A DNA stretch of 64,000 nucleotides, taken from Rapidithrix thailandica (GTDB taxonomy: Bacteria > Bacteroidota > Bacteroidia > Cytophagales > Flammeovirgaceae). The translations under genes and the position numbers were made by a program. The notes under the pieces are model-generated. The model saw only the letters and a program-made list of their open reading frames with translations, was not told the DNA's origin and did no database searches. Each line of letters begins with the position of its first letter. The stretch's first letter is position 1. Below are positions 35,690 to 44,826 of the stretch, piece after piece. Location of the stretch: positions 124,001-188,000 of the forward strand of contig NZ_JBDKWZ010000004.1 of assembly GCF_039710355.1 (NCBI RefSeq), written 5' to 3'.

Positions 35690-36340
35690 ATGCAGGGATT
35701 CAAAAAATTATTGATCATATTCTTACTACTTGGCGGAGTACATTATGTTAAAGGTCAAACGTGGATAGGAGGGAGTGGCTTTGCCAGTGCCAGCAGTAGT
35801 CTGATTACCCCCTCTGTCAAATCGGCTCAGATCATTGGGGCCGGAGGAGGCCTGGTATTCCGGCATATGTCACAAAAACACTTTGGGATCCAGTTGGAGC
35901 TGAACTATGTGCAGAAGGGTTGGCAACAAAACTTCAATACCGGGGAAAATGTACAAAACCATATTGATTACCTGGAATTGCCTATGTACAGTCATATTTC
36001 TTTTGGAAATAAGTTCAAAATATTTGTCGATTTAGGGGTGTACGGAGCGATGGCGATTCGCAATAGTGTGAGCGGAGTGACAGAACCGGATACCTCTACT
36101 CCGGTGTACCTTTATGATGAGTCTCAGGATGCCAAGTTTGATTTTGGTGTTGGAGGAGGAGGAGGGCTGGGGTATGATATCGGAGTAGGAATGATTCAAG
36201 TCGATGTAAAGTACAATGTAGGGTTAAATTATGTGATGGACCGCTTCCGGCCGAACACACCAGACCGCTCGTATAATACTGCTTTTAAATTAGGAATTTC
36301 TTATCTTATACCTTTGGGAAAATCATCCACTGATAATTGA
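35690..36340 (+). CDS. PorT-like outer-membrane beta-barrel protein
   Basis: A 216-residue exported protein. The ATG at 35690 gives MQGFKKLLIIFLLLGG, a clean signal peptide ending near VKGQ; an in-frame TTG 18 codons upstream is rejected. The mature part alternates hydrophobic and polar residues and carries repeated beta-strand patterns such as KHFGIQLELNYVQKGW and YLELPMYSHISFGNKFKIFV, typical of the OMP_b-brl_2 family. It should form a small outer-membrane barrel. Seven bases separate it from the FecR-like gene, so the two are cotranscribed. Confidence 0.8.
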   Translation: MQGFKKLLIIFLLLGGVHYVKGQTWIGGSGFASASSSLITPSVKSAQIIGAGGGLVFRHMSQKHFGIQLELNYVQKGWQQNFNTGENVQNHIDYLELPMYSHISFGNKFKIFVDLGVYGAMAIRNSVSGVTEPDTSTPVYLYDESQDAKFDFGVGGGGGLGYDIGVGMIQVDVKYNVGLNYVMDRFRPNTPDRSYNTAFKLGISYLIPLGKSSTDN

Positions 36341-36347
36341 TCTATCT

Positions 36348-37097
36348 GTGATAAGGCAAGGTAAAATTTCTTTCAAAGGTTGGCTCTCGTTCTACGGGCT
36401 ATTGTTTGTGTTCTCTCACTGTACCATCAGCCCTGATGATACATGGGTTACCGTTAAAACCGCCAACCAGGAAGAAAGGTTGATTGTCTTGCCCGATAGT
36501 TCTACGGTATGGTTGAATGCCAACAGTTCTCTTAGCTATCCGCAAGAATGGAAGGAGGAAGTCCGGGATGTGAAACTCTCGGGCGAAGGGTATTTTACGG
36601 TGCAACAATCGGTACAACCCTTTCGGGTATTGAACGGAAAGTTGAAAGCAGCTACCTACCAGGGTATATTTGATGTGCAAGCGCGAGAGCATGAAGAAGT
36701 GTGCCGGGTGGTCACCGTTACCGGGCAAGTATTGTTAAGCACATTAGCCCAATCCGAAGAGCAGTTGCGTCTAGGCCCTGGCCTGGCAGGGATTTTTGAT
36801 CAACAAACCGGAAAAGTATACATGGAGCCTAACCGTGATCCGAATGTGTTGGCTTGGAGAAGTAAGCGTTTGGTGTTTTCTCAAGCGAATATGCGGTATG
36901 TACTAAATGTTTTGGAAAATTATTTTCACATCCAAATCCGCTTACAAAACCCCCTTTTGTACAATTGTACTTTTTCCGGTACATTTCATAAACCTTCATT
37001 AGAAGAAGTATTGAAAGTTTTAGCCTTACAGTTTGCTCATTCGGCAATCTATCAGGATGGAAGCACTTATTTGCTTGCCGGAGAGTATTGTAAATAA
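36348..37097 (+). CDS. FecR-like protein with signal/lipoprotein-like N-terminus
   Basis: A 249-residue protein starting at GTG. Its middle part is a FecR domain: ERLIVLPDSSTVWLNANSSL, LSGEGYFTVQQ and a VVTVTGQVLLS strand. The C-terminal part (about 160-245) has the DUF4974-like NVLENYFHIQIRL and FSGTFHKPSLEEVLKVLA. Normal FecR proteins have a cytoplasmic anti-sigma region before one membrane helix. Here only about 13 residues precede a hydrophobic segment ending VFSHC, so it could be a lipoprotein instead, and no ECF sigma gene or TonB receptor is nearby. It may sense or stabilise the adjacent barrel. Confidence 0.8.
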   Translation: MIRQGKISFKGWLSFYGLLFVFSHCTISPDDTWVTVKTANQEERLIVLPDSSTVWLNANSSLSYPQEWKEEVRDVKLSGEGYFTVQQSVQPFRVLNGKLKAATYQGIFDVQAREHEEVCRVVTVTGQVLLSTLAQSEEQLRLGPGLAGIFDQQTGKVYMEPNRDPNVLAWRSKRLVFSQANMRYVLNVLENYFHIQIRLQNPLLYNCTFSGTFHKPSLEEVLKVLALQFAHSAIYQDGSTYLLAGEYCK

Positions 37098-37219
37098 TAG
37101 CACTTTTTCCTTTTGTAAAAAAAATATCTTTCTGGTGAATTATGGGTATACTTTTTTGAGATTCCTGCGTATAGTATGTAGTGACTTTTTTATCTCAACA
37201 ATAACATACATTTAAAATA

Positions 37220-37762
37220 ATGAATCATTCAACAGAAAATGTTACATTGTATGCCTTGTTTCTTTCTGATATTCTGAAAAATTATGAGAATAAGAAAGAG
37301 GAATACCCGGACTTGTTTCAAATGGTTGAAGAACTTGACTTGAGTGAGCCGTTTAACAAGGTGCCAATTAAGGTGTACAATGAGATGTGTGCATGGATTG
37401 AAGAAAATTTAGGGAAATTTAATTTGATCAGAGTCGGACGGAATGTAGGGGAATCTATTTACCAGGGTATGTTGGATTCCGGGGCCATTACGACATCCAC
37501 AAAGCCATTGGAAATTATGAAAACCTTAATCAAAATGGCTGAAACAATGATCCAGGATCCGGAAAAACGAGGTTGGGAGATTGCCGCATCTTCCGAACAC
37601 TCTATTCAAATGAGGCGTACACAAACGTTTAACAGCAAGCTTCAATTAGGAGTACTTGACGGCCTCATCCGAAAAGCAGGTGTCGGAGGAGTAAAAGTAG
37701 ACTTGGTCAAGGATGTGGAAGCCGGAGACGAATTTGATGAATTTTTGATCTCTTGGGTATAA
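37220..37762 (+). CDS. Hypothetical soluble protein, possibly heme-NO-binding-like or V4R-like
   Basis: A 180-residue soluble protein I cannot assign. The central segment LIRVGRNVGESIYQGMLDSG and the following GWEIAASSEHSIQMRRTQTF and LIRKAGVGGVKVDLV recall the small-molecule-binding V4R/HNOB fold, but I see no firm signature and no obvious heme-ligand pattern. It starts with a good ATG and ends before a strong bidirectional terminator. Its neighbours (FecR-like protein, aminotransferase) give no clear hint. Confidence 0.7.
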   Translation: MNHSTENVTLYALFLSDILKNYENKKEEYPDLFQMVEELDLSEPFNKVPIKVYNEMCAWIEENLGKFNLIRVGRNVGESIYQGMLDSGAITTSTKPLEIMKTLIKMAETMIQDPEKRGWEIAASSEHSIQMRRTQTFNSKLQLGVLDGLIRKAGVGGVKVDLVKDVEAGDEFDEFLISWV

Positions 37763-37783
37763 AGAAGCTAAAATACTTGTTCC

Positions 37784-37821
37784 AAAAAGAGCTTGCTTGT
37801 TTTCACAAGCAAGCTCTTTTT
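37784..37821. terminator. Bidirectional terminator between 37220 and aminotransferase genes
   Basis: Perfect 17-bp stem AAAAAGAGCTTGCTTGT / ACAAGCAAGCTCTTTTT with a 4-base loop; A run before and T run after. Confidence 0.92.
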
Positions 37822-37872
37822 TTATATGGTTTATTGAAAAATAGTTAACTCATGGGGTGAAAGCTTTTTCCC

Positions 37873-39159
37873 TTATAAAGCAATTAGCCAGGCTTCCAAT
37901 TGGTCCATCGCTGATTTTACTTCAGGAGCAATTTTATGAATATACTCCACAAGTGGCATGTTTTGGTAAATCTGATGGTGGTTCAGGGCATGTTTTCCTT
38001 CAAAGTTGACAAAAGCCAAGCGGCTTGTTAATTCCTCCGGACTCCGGCCAAAGTCATGGCCCGGTAAGAAAGCGATGCCCGTATCCTTTAACAGTTGCTT
38101 ACATAATTCTACGGAAGTGAAAATGTTTTTTTTCTGTAATGCATCCCGGTAATGCTCAAAATCAATGAATAAATAAAAGGCCCCGTCAGGTTCCATTACT
38201 TGAATGTTTAATTGAGTTAACCGGTGGACTAAGTGAGTGGCAATTCTTTTGAGAATTTGCCTGGAAAGATGTAGGTAATGGTCAATATCCGCACCGCCTT
38301 CGAAGGCGCGTATGGCTGCATATTGAATGGGGGCAGAGGTAGAGGTATACGTTTCTGAGGCGACAATGGCCATGGCATCTAAGAGCCAGTGCAAGTTGGC
38401 CGGAAAACTAAACGTACCGAGTCGCCACCCTCCGGCACCGCACCATTTACTAAGCCCGCTACTGATGATGGTGCCTTCCGGGTAGAATTCGGCAATGGAA
38501 CGGTGAAGGCCTTCAAAGTGCAAACGGCCGTAAATTTCATCGGAAATAAGAATAACTTTATACTTTCTGGCTACTTCCGCAATCTCTTCTAAAGACTTTG
38601 GGGAATACGTGCATCCCGTGGGGTTGGCCGGGTAGTTTAAGATAACCACTCGCGGGCGGGAGGGGTCTGTCCGGCACAGGTAGTCGAGCTGTTCGGCGGT
38701 CATTTGCCAACGGTTCGCAGCTTCTGTGGGTAGGATATGTACATTCCGGCCTACGATACGGGCTTGTGGAGAATAGGATACCCAACCGGGAGCGGGGATG
38801 ATCAAATCACCATAATACACCAGTTGTAAGATGAAAATCAATTCTTTGGAACCCGGACCGATCATGATGTCTTCCGCACGGCATTCAATACCGTATTCTT
38901 GTTGATTGAAACGGGCAAGGGTTTGGCGTAAGGGGTATAAGCCTTTTACGGGCAAGTAATCTTTTTCATGGGCAAATTCGCGAAGCTTGGCCACGACCGA
39001 TTCGGGTACGGGAAAGGGAGATTGTCCTAAACCCATTTTATACACTTTTTTACCTTGGGCGATGAGTTCATTGCTTTTCTCGTTGATGGCCAAGGTGGCA
39101 GAAGGGGATAAGCCCCGTACATTCAAATTGAGGGAGTTAGGATGCTCAGAGGAAATCAT
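37873..39159 (-). CDS. Class I/II pyridoxal-phosphate aminotransferase
   Basis: A 428-residue fold-type I aminotransferase. The PLP-binding Lys lies in SSGLSKWCGAGGWRLG, and the other core motifs VILNYPANPTGCTYS (binding the pyridine ring) and LISDEIYGRL (Asp-Tyr) are present. Family members move amino groups between aspartate, aromatic or branched amino acids and 2-oxoglutarate. Compared with AspC the C-terminus carries about 30 extra residues. The start ATG at 39159 is clear. Substrate cannot be deduced. It is convergent with the hypothetical gene at 37220. Confidence 0.9.
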   Translation of the reverse strand: MISSEHPNSLNLNVRGLSPSATLAINEKSNELIAQGKKVYKMGLGQSPFPVPESVVAKLREFAHEKDYLPVKGLYPLRQTLARFNQQEYGIECRAEDIMIGPGSKELIFILQLVYYGDLIIPAPGWVSYSPQARIVGRNVHILPTEAANRWQMTAEQLDYLCRTDPSRPRVVILNYPANPTGCTYSPKSLEEIAEVARKYKVILISDEIYGRLHFEGLHRSIAEFYPEGTIISSGLSKWCGAGGWRLGTFSFPANLHWLLDAMAIVASETYTSTSAPIQYAAIRAFEGGADIDHYLHLSRQILKRIATHLVHRLTQLNIQVMEPDGAFYLFIDFEHYRDALQKKNIFTSVELCKQLLKDTGIAFLPGHDFGRSPEELTSRLAFVNFEGKHALNHHQIYQNMPLVEYIHKIAPEVKSAMDQLEAWLIAL

Positions 39160-40041
39160 GGCTGCTATGTGTTTATGATCGCAAATTGAGTTGCAGATGA
39201 AAAAGTGAACCCCTCAGGAGGTTTTTTTAAGAAGTGTATCAAGGCTTGAAAAGTTCATGAAAAAAGCTAAATTTTATTGAAAGGGAAATAGGGTGGAAGG
39301 GCTTGATATACCCGGTATTTGACATGTACTTAAAATGATAAAAGTTAATATTGCCCAAGCGGATTTTTTTCTTCTCAACAAAGAGTTTCCGTAGTAAATT
39401 CGCTTGTTAAGCTTATAAAAGGAAAATGTAAAAAAGAAAGAAAGTGTTGTAATCTATTGGTATTTAGAGGGTTCCTGGGTGCAGCTTTGTATTTATTAGA
39501 TAATTTTAGTGTAATTATGAATGAGTCTAGATTTAATGAGCTACTTTTGCAGGCCGATTCACAAAGAGCAGGACTGCCGGATTATGAACTAATGCCAATT
39601 TTAAATTTTTCTGCAAGGGCATATAGTTGAGTGAAACCTACTGAACGTGAAGGTGGATTACCTTTTTCAAAAAGTGCTTGGCTTTTCTACTATATGATGA
39701 AGCATTTCAAATGTAGCAGAATAAGCACTTCCGGTATTGCTTTTTGAGGAAAACTCAAACCGGCAATTACCCATAAAAAACGGATAAATATTCCCTGTCT
39801 TTTTTATATGACAGATAAATCATTTATCCTGTTCCCCGCAGCCTGCAACTGTTGACGGAATACACCGGGTTTGGCTTGCCAATTGTGTTAAAGAAAGAAG
39901 CAAGTGTACAGAACGGTGTGAAGGAGTGCTTTGCCAATCCGCTGGCAGTTTTCAGAAAGTGACGTATGGTTTTAGTGCGCACTTGGTGTTTGTGAACAAT
40001 TCAAAATGTGAAACTGGTTATTCTTATCCCTAATAAATTTT
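39160..40041. other. Gene-free stretch of about 880 bases
   Basis: The largest stretch without a gene in the window. It must hold the aminotransferase promoter (minus) and the DUF4261 promoter (plus). An open frame without a start, about 39820-39961 (plus), reads LLTEYTGFGLPIVLKKEASV and onward to a stop; it may be a scrap of a lost gene. I see no repeat copies or RNA gene. Confidence 0.45.
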
Positions 40042-40809
40042 ATGATTTCTAACACTCAATCTTTGGAAAATGATCATGTGGTAATTGGAATGGTATTGTT
40101 GGAAGATACCATGGGTTTTGATAGTCAGAAATTAGTAAGAGCATTGCAAGAAGATTGGCAATTGGAGGTTCAGTCATTTGAGCAGGATGAGAATGCTTTG
40201 GTGGTTGCTTTGGAAGAGCATAATCTTGTTTTTGGGCATATTCCTTCGAAAGTTTCCACTGAAGAAATTGAATTATGTGCGGAAATTGCTTATTTCTGGG
40301 AAAATGTGCAAGAAGATATCGAACGGTATCAAGGGCATGTGGTGGTTTCCGTATTGGGTAACTATGGAGGAAAGGTGAAGCAATACTCTATTTTAACCAA
40401 AGCAATCGCTTCCGTACTCCATCAAACCAATGCTTTGGGAGTGTATATGCATACGCAAACTCTTTTGTTGCCTAAAGAAGTGTTTTTGAACGAAGCAAAG
40501 AGCCTTTTGGAAAATCGTTTGCCTTTGTACAATTGGGTGTATTTCGGCTTGGGAAGAACCGAAGAAAAGCATTTTGGTTATACGTTCGGGTTACAGGAAT
40601 TTGGTTACCCCGAATTTGAAGTACTGGACTCCGGACGATCCATGGAAGAATTGACACATTTTTTATATGACCTGACCTATTATGTGATGCAATCCAACGT
40701 GATCTTGGAAGATGGGGTAAGTATCGGAAGTTGTGCCGAACAAACCGTGAAAGTGGAATACTCGGAAGGGGTGCGTTTGGAAGGCAAAACTTTGAAACTG
40801 GCCTATTAG
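40042..40809 (+). CDS. DUF4261 domain-containing protein
   Basis: A 255-residue soluble protein. It opens GMVLLEDTMGFDSQKLVRAL, has the central HVVVSVLGNYGGKVKQYSIL and VYMHTQTLLLPKEVFL strands, and ends FLYDLTYYVMQSNVILEDG, all in line with the DUF4261 family, whose role is unknown; some members lie near secretion or immunity genes, but there are none here. No signal or membrane segment. A strong terminator separates it from htpG. Confidence 0.78.
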   Translation: MISNTQSLENDHVVIGMVLLEDTMGFDSQKLVRALQEDWQLEVQSFEQDENALVVALEEHNLVFGHIPSKVSTEEIELCAEIAYFWENVQEDIERYQGHVVVSVLGNYGGKVKQYSILTKAIASVLHQTNALGVYMHTQTLLLPKEVFLNEAKSLLENRLPLYNWVYFGLGRTEEKHFGYTFGLQEFGYPEFEVLDSGRSMEELTHFLYDLTYYVMQSNVILEDGVSIGSCAEQTVKVEYSEGVRLEGKTLKLAY

Positions 40810-40873
40810 TTAGGCGTACTTAAAGTACAGGTTTGAATAATCGAGAAATATTTCTTTGGAAAGAGTTACTATA

Positions 40874-40910
40874 AAACAAGAAGGCCGTCATCATGACGGC
40901 CTTCTTGTTT
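40874..40910. terminator. Bidirectional terminator between DUF4261 gene and htpG
   Basis: Perfect 17-bp stem AAACAAGAAGGCCGTCA / TGACGGCCTTCTTGTTT around a 3-base loop, between convergent genes. Confidence 0.92.
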
Positions 40911-40926
40911 CTATGAATGCTAAGGA

Positions 40927-42798
40927 TTAAGAATACATCTCAATACTGCGCTTGATAAAGGATGTCAAGCTAGCACCACTCAATTTATTTTGTGACAATA
41001 AGGCCAGGTCATATGCCTGTTTTACCAATTGCTGTTGTTCTTCCTCGTTTTCCGATTTCAGAATTTTACCAATCATAGAATGGTTTCCATTGATGGCGAT
41101 GTTTTCTTGTACGGGCATTGCACCAAACATATTCATCCCACCACCTGATTTGGCCATTTCTTCCATTCTTCGCATAAATTCAGGCAAAGTGATGGTCACA
41201 GGCATATCATCGGCCGGAAGGGCCTCTACCTTTAAGTCCAGCTTGTCGTTATTCAAGGCTTTTTTGAAGATTTCCACAATCTTTTCTTCTTCGCTTTTGC
41301 TTAAAACAGACTCTACTTTCTCCCCCTTATCGATCAAGCGTTCGACAATATCAGCATCAACCCGCTTTAAGCTTACTTTTTCAAATTTGCTCTCGATCGT
41401 ACCGATAAAGTGACTGTCCAACGGGCCGTCCAAACGCAATACATCATAGCCTTTGTTTTTTGCCGACTGAATGTAAGTATCTTGTTTGCCTTCTTCATTG
41501 GTATACAGTAATACCCGCGTTTGGTCTTTGTCTGTTTGGGTAGGCTCTATTTTAGTGAGGTATTCTTCCACCGTGTAGTATTTGTCGTCGTTGACACTTT
41601 GCAGCAGAGAGAAGTTTTTGGCTTTGTCATAAAATTTCTCTTCGGCAATCATACCGTATTTCACAAATAAACCAATGCTTTCCCACTTCTCTTCAAACCC
41701 TTGTCTGTCAGACTTAAACAAGTCGTGCAGTTTGTCCGCTACTTTTTTGGTAATGTAATTGTTGATTTTCTTTACATTACTATCCGATTGCAAGTAGCTT
41801 CGCGATACATTCAACGGAATGTCCGGAGAATCGATCACCCCGTGCATTAACATCAGGAATTCAGGAACGATGTCTTTTACTTCATCGGTGATGAATACCT
41901 GGCGAGAGTATAATTGAATTTTATCTTTGTGCAGGGTAAGGTCATTTTTAACCTTAGGGAAATACAATACACCGGTCAGGTTAAAAGGATAGTCCACATT
42001 GAGGTGAATCCAGAACAAGGGATCTTCCGAAAGCGGATAGAGTTCTCTGTAGAAGTTCAGGTAGTCCTCCTCTTTCAGATCATTAGGAGTTTTTACCCAC
42101 AGAGGCTCTGTGTTGTTGATAATATTGTCCTTCTGTACTTTTTGCTCTTTGTCGTCTTCGCCTTTTTCGCTGACTTCGCGCGTTCCGAATACGATTTGTA
42201 CAGGTAAGAATTTACAGTATTTTTTCAGAATGCCTTCGATGCGATGGTCTTCCAAAAACTCCAGGCTATCCTCATTTACATGCAAAATGATATCCGTGCC
42301 CCGTTCTGTTTTTTCGGCTTGCTTGATTTCAAAATCCGTAGTGCCGGTACATTCCCAGTGTGCGGCCTGCGTCCCTTCCTTATACGATTGGGTGATGATT
42401 TCTACCTTATTCGCCACCATAAAGGCCGAATAGAAACCTAATCCGAACTTACCAATGATTTGGCTGGTGTCCGCATCTTTGTATTTTTCTAAAAATTCCG
42501 TAGCTCCGGAAAAAGCAATCTGATTGATGTACTTTTTGATTTCCTCGGCAGTCATACCGATTCCCCGGTCGCTGATGGTAATGGTTTTGGCCTCTTTATC
42601 AATTGCAACCCGGACCTTGGTATCTCCCAAATCGCCACTATATTCCCCCATGGCAGCCAGTTTCTCTACCTTCTGCGTAGCATCTACGGCATTAGAAACC
42701 AGTTCCCTTAAAAATATTTCGTGATCAGAGTAAAGAAACTTTTTGATAATCGGAAAAATATTCTCGGTATTTACCGAAATCGTACCTTTCTCTTGCAT
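40927..42798 (-). CDS. htpG: Molecular chaperone HtpG (Hsp90)
   Basis: A 623-residue Hsp90 homologue, an ATP-dependent cytosolic chaperone. The N-terminal GHKL ATPase has FLRELVSNAVDATQKVE, ISDRGIGMTAEEI and IGKFGLGFYSAFMVA; the middle domain contains NVSRSYLQSD with the conserved catalytic Arg; the C-terminal dimerisation domain follows. Length matches E. coli HtpG. N-box variant DRGIGM instead of DNGIGM is usual in this phylum. It is monocistronic on the minus strand; the region upstream carries an orphan plus-strand terminator. Confidence 0.97.
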   Translation of the reverse strand: MQEKGTISVNTENIFPIIKKFLYSDHEIFLRELVSNAVDATQKVEKLAAMGEYSGDLGDTKVRVAIDKEAKTITISDRGIGMTAEEIKKYINQIAFSGATEFLEKYKDADTSQIIGKFGLGFYSAFMVANKVEIITQSYKEGTQAAHWECTGTTDFEIKQAEKTERGTDIILHVNEDSLEFLEDHRIEGILKKYCKFLPVQIVFGTREVSEKGEDDKEQKVQKDNIINNTEPLWVKTPNDLKEEDYLNFYRELYPLSEDPLFWIHLNVDYPFNLTGVLYFPKVKNDLTLHKDKIQLYSRQVFITDEVKDIVPEFLMLMHGVIDSPDIPLNVSRSYLQSDSNVKKINNYITKKVADKLHDLFKSDRQGFEEKWESIGLFVKYGMIAEEKFYDKAKNFSLLQSVNDDKYYTVEEYLTKIEPTQTDKDQTRVLLYTNEEGKQDTYIQSAKNKGYDVLRLDGPLDSHFIGTIESKFEKVSLKRVDADIVERLIDKGEKVESVLSKSEEEKIVEIFKKALNNDKLDLKVEALPADDMPVTITLPEFMRRMEEMAKSGGGMNMFGAMPVQENIAINGNHSMIGKILKSENEEEQQQLVKQAYDLALLSQNKLSGASLTSFIKRSIEMYS

Positions 42799-42999
42799 GA
42801 TTGTCTTTTAGTTTTATTCAGTGAAAAAATCTTAAATATATTTTATCTTTTCTGCCAAAGCATTGCATGGAGTAGCAGCGCTTCTTTCTTCCGGGTTTTT
42901 CAAATACTATTCCAGGCAATCAAGGCGGAAATTTTGACAGGAAATATGACAAAGAGCCCTTCGGGAAGAGAAGCCGGTATGACAAGATGGGCAGTAATC

Positions 43000-43054
43000 A
43001 ACTACCGGGAGGTCAACAAGTGGGTGGCAGGTCTATCCTCCCGGCAGTTTTTTT
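43000..43054 (+). terminator. Orphan plus-strand intrinsic terminator
   Basis: Stem AACTACCGGGAGG / CCTCCCGGCAGTT (one mismatch) around a 24-base loop, running into seven T on the plus strand. Genes on both sides, htpG and the GMC oxidoreductase, are on the minus strand, so it must end an unannotated plus-strand transcript, perhaps a small RNA from about 42850 onward. Confidence 0.6.
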
Positions 43055-43068
43055 AGTATTTTGCAAGC

Positions 43069-44766
43069 TTAAAGATTCCTCTTTTTAAGCTCTTTCACCG
43101 CATAATCACAAGCTCTGGCAGTTAAAGCCATATAGGTGAGGGAAGGGTTTTGACAAGCAGAGGAGGTCATACAAGAACCATCCGTAATAAATACATTGGG
43201 AACATCATGCATTTGATTAAAGGCATTTAAGACGGACGTTTTCGGATCTTTTCCCATACGGGCCGTACCCATCTCATGAATACCTAAGCCCGGAGATGCG
43301 CCATAATCATACGTCTGTACATTTTTGATCCCTGCCGTTTCCAACATTTCCGCGGCGGATTCCTTTATGTCTTTACGCATGGTCATTTCATTTTCTTTAA
43401 ATGAACAATTGATGGATAAGGTCGGCTGTCCCCATTTGTCTACGACATTTTTATTGAGGGTTACCTTATTTTCTTCATACGGAAGACACTCACCAAAACC
43501 AATCAGGCCCATTCGCCAAGGACCGGGTTGGGTCAGAGAATCTTTAAATTCCGCTCCGAATTCAGTCCCTTGGTTGCCGCTACCCCATCCGGTACGACTG
43601 GCCCCACCTTGATAGCCAAAGCCCCGGATATAATCAGTTCTTTGCTCTTCAATGTTTCTGAATCGCGGAATATAAATGCCATTCGGACGTCTGCCTTTGT
43701 AATATTGATCCGAAAAGCCATCGTATTCCCCGGCAGCGCCAAGCATGAAATGGTGGTCCATCAGGTTTTGCCCTACCTGACCACTGGAATTTCCAAAACC
43801 ATTGGGGAAGTATTCACTCTGGGAGTTTAACAGAATGGATGTGGTGCCCAAGGTTGAGGCATTCAGGAAAATAATTTTTGCATAGTATTCCATGACTTCA
43901 CTGCTTTCGGCATCGATAATGCGCACTCCCACAGCCCGTTTCTTTTCTGCATCATAAATAATCTCGTTGACAATCGAGTGAGGCCTTAAGGTCAGGTTAC
44001 CGGTTTTTTGAGCAGCCGGTAAGGTGGAGGATTGTGTGCTGAAATAAGCTCCGTAAGGGCACCCTCGGATACAACGGTTTCGATACATACACTGCCCACG
44101 GCCATTGTGTGGTTGTGTCAAATTGGCTGTACGGCCAATGGTCATGATCCGGTCCGTATAGTTTTCCCGTATTTTCTGAGCCACATGCTTTTCCAGGCAG
44201 TTCATTTCCATAGGCGGGAGGAATTTGCCGTCCGGTAGTTGTGACAGACCTTCGGCTTGCCCACTGATGCCAACAAAAGACTCTACATAGTCATACCAAG
44301 GAGCGAGGTCTTTATAACGTATGGGCCAATCCACAGCAATACCGTCTTGGGCATTGGCGGCAAAATCCATTTCACTCCAGCGGTACGATTGTCGCCCCCA
44401 CATCAAAGAACGGCCACCTACATGGTAGCCTCGGATCCAGTCAAAACGCTGTTCTTCGGTGTAGGGGTTTTCTTTGTCATTGACAAACAAATGTTTGGTT
44501 TGCTCGGTAAAAGCATAGGTACGCTGTTGTACCGGGCTGTTTTCTTTTTCTTTCGTGGTCAATTTTCCCCGGAGAGGAAACTCCCAGGGGTTTTTCATGG
44601 CCGTAGTGTAATCTTTGATATGCTGAATATTTCTTCCCCGCTCTAACATTAATGTTTTTAATCCTTTTTCGCAAAGCTCTTTAGCAGCCCATCCTCCACT
44701 GATTCCCGAGCCTACTACAATGGCATCGTATGTATTTTCTTGTTTAGCTTTTATATTCAAATTCAT
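43069..44766 (-). CDS. GMC family FAD-dependent oxidoreductase
   Basis: A 565-residue flavoprotein of the glucose-methanol-choline family. The FAD motif is VVGSGISGGWAAKELCEKG (from residue 17); RSLMWGRQSYRW is the second FAD site, and HEMGTARMGKD with NVFITDGSCMTSSACQNPSL carries the catalytic His and Asn region. There is a Cys-rich CMYRNRCIRGCPYGAY segment typical of the large subunit of gluconate 2-dehydrogenase-like enzymes. It should oxidise a sugar or alcohol. The small subunit gene lies 60 bases upstream. No cytochrome c subunit gene follows, so its electron acceptor is unknown. Confidence 0.92.
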   Translation of the reverse strand: MNLNIKAKQENTYDAIVVGSGISGGWAAKELCEKGLKTLMLERGRNIQHIKDYTTAMKNPWEFPLRGKLTTKEKENSPVQQRTYAFTEQTKHLFVNDKENPYTEEQRFDWIRGYHVGGRSLMWGRQSYRWSEMDFAANAQDGIAVDWPIRYKDLAPWYDYVESFVGISGQAEGLSQLPDGKFLPPMEMNCLEKHVAQKIRENYTDRIMTIGRTANLTQPHNGRGQCMYRNRCIRGCPYGAYFSTQSSTLPAAQKTGNLTLRPHSIVNEIIYDAEKKRAVGVRIIDAESSEVMEYYAKIIFLNASTLGTTSILLNSQSEYFPNGFGNSSGQVGQNLMDHHFMLGAAGEYDGFSDQYYKGRRPNGIYIPRFRNIEEQRTDYIRGFGYQGGASRTGWGSGNQGTEFGAEFKDSLTQPGPWRMGLIGFGECLPYEENKVTLNKNVVDKWGQPTLSINCSFKENEMTMRKDIKESAAEMLETAGIKNVQTYDYGASPGLGIHEMGTARMGKDPKTSVLNAFNQMHDVPNVFITDGSCMTSSACQNPSLTYMALTARACDYAVKELKKRNL

Positions 44767-44826
44767 AATTTACTATCGGTTTGGGTTAGTTTGACTGAAG
44801 CTTGCGCTTCATTTCGTTACAGTGCA

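Noticed and set aside
42721..43056. Plus-strand open frame across the 5' end of htpG and the gap
   Set aside because: Most of it is antisense to htpG codons; protein features are not gene-like. The terminator at its end is kept as a possible small-RNA end instead.
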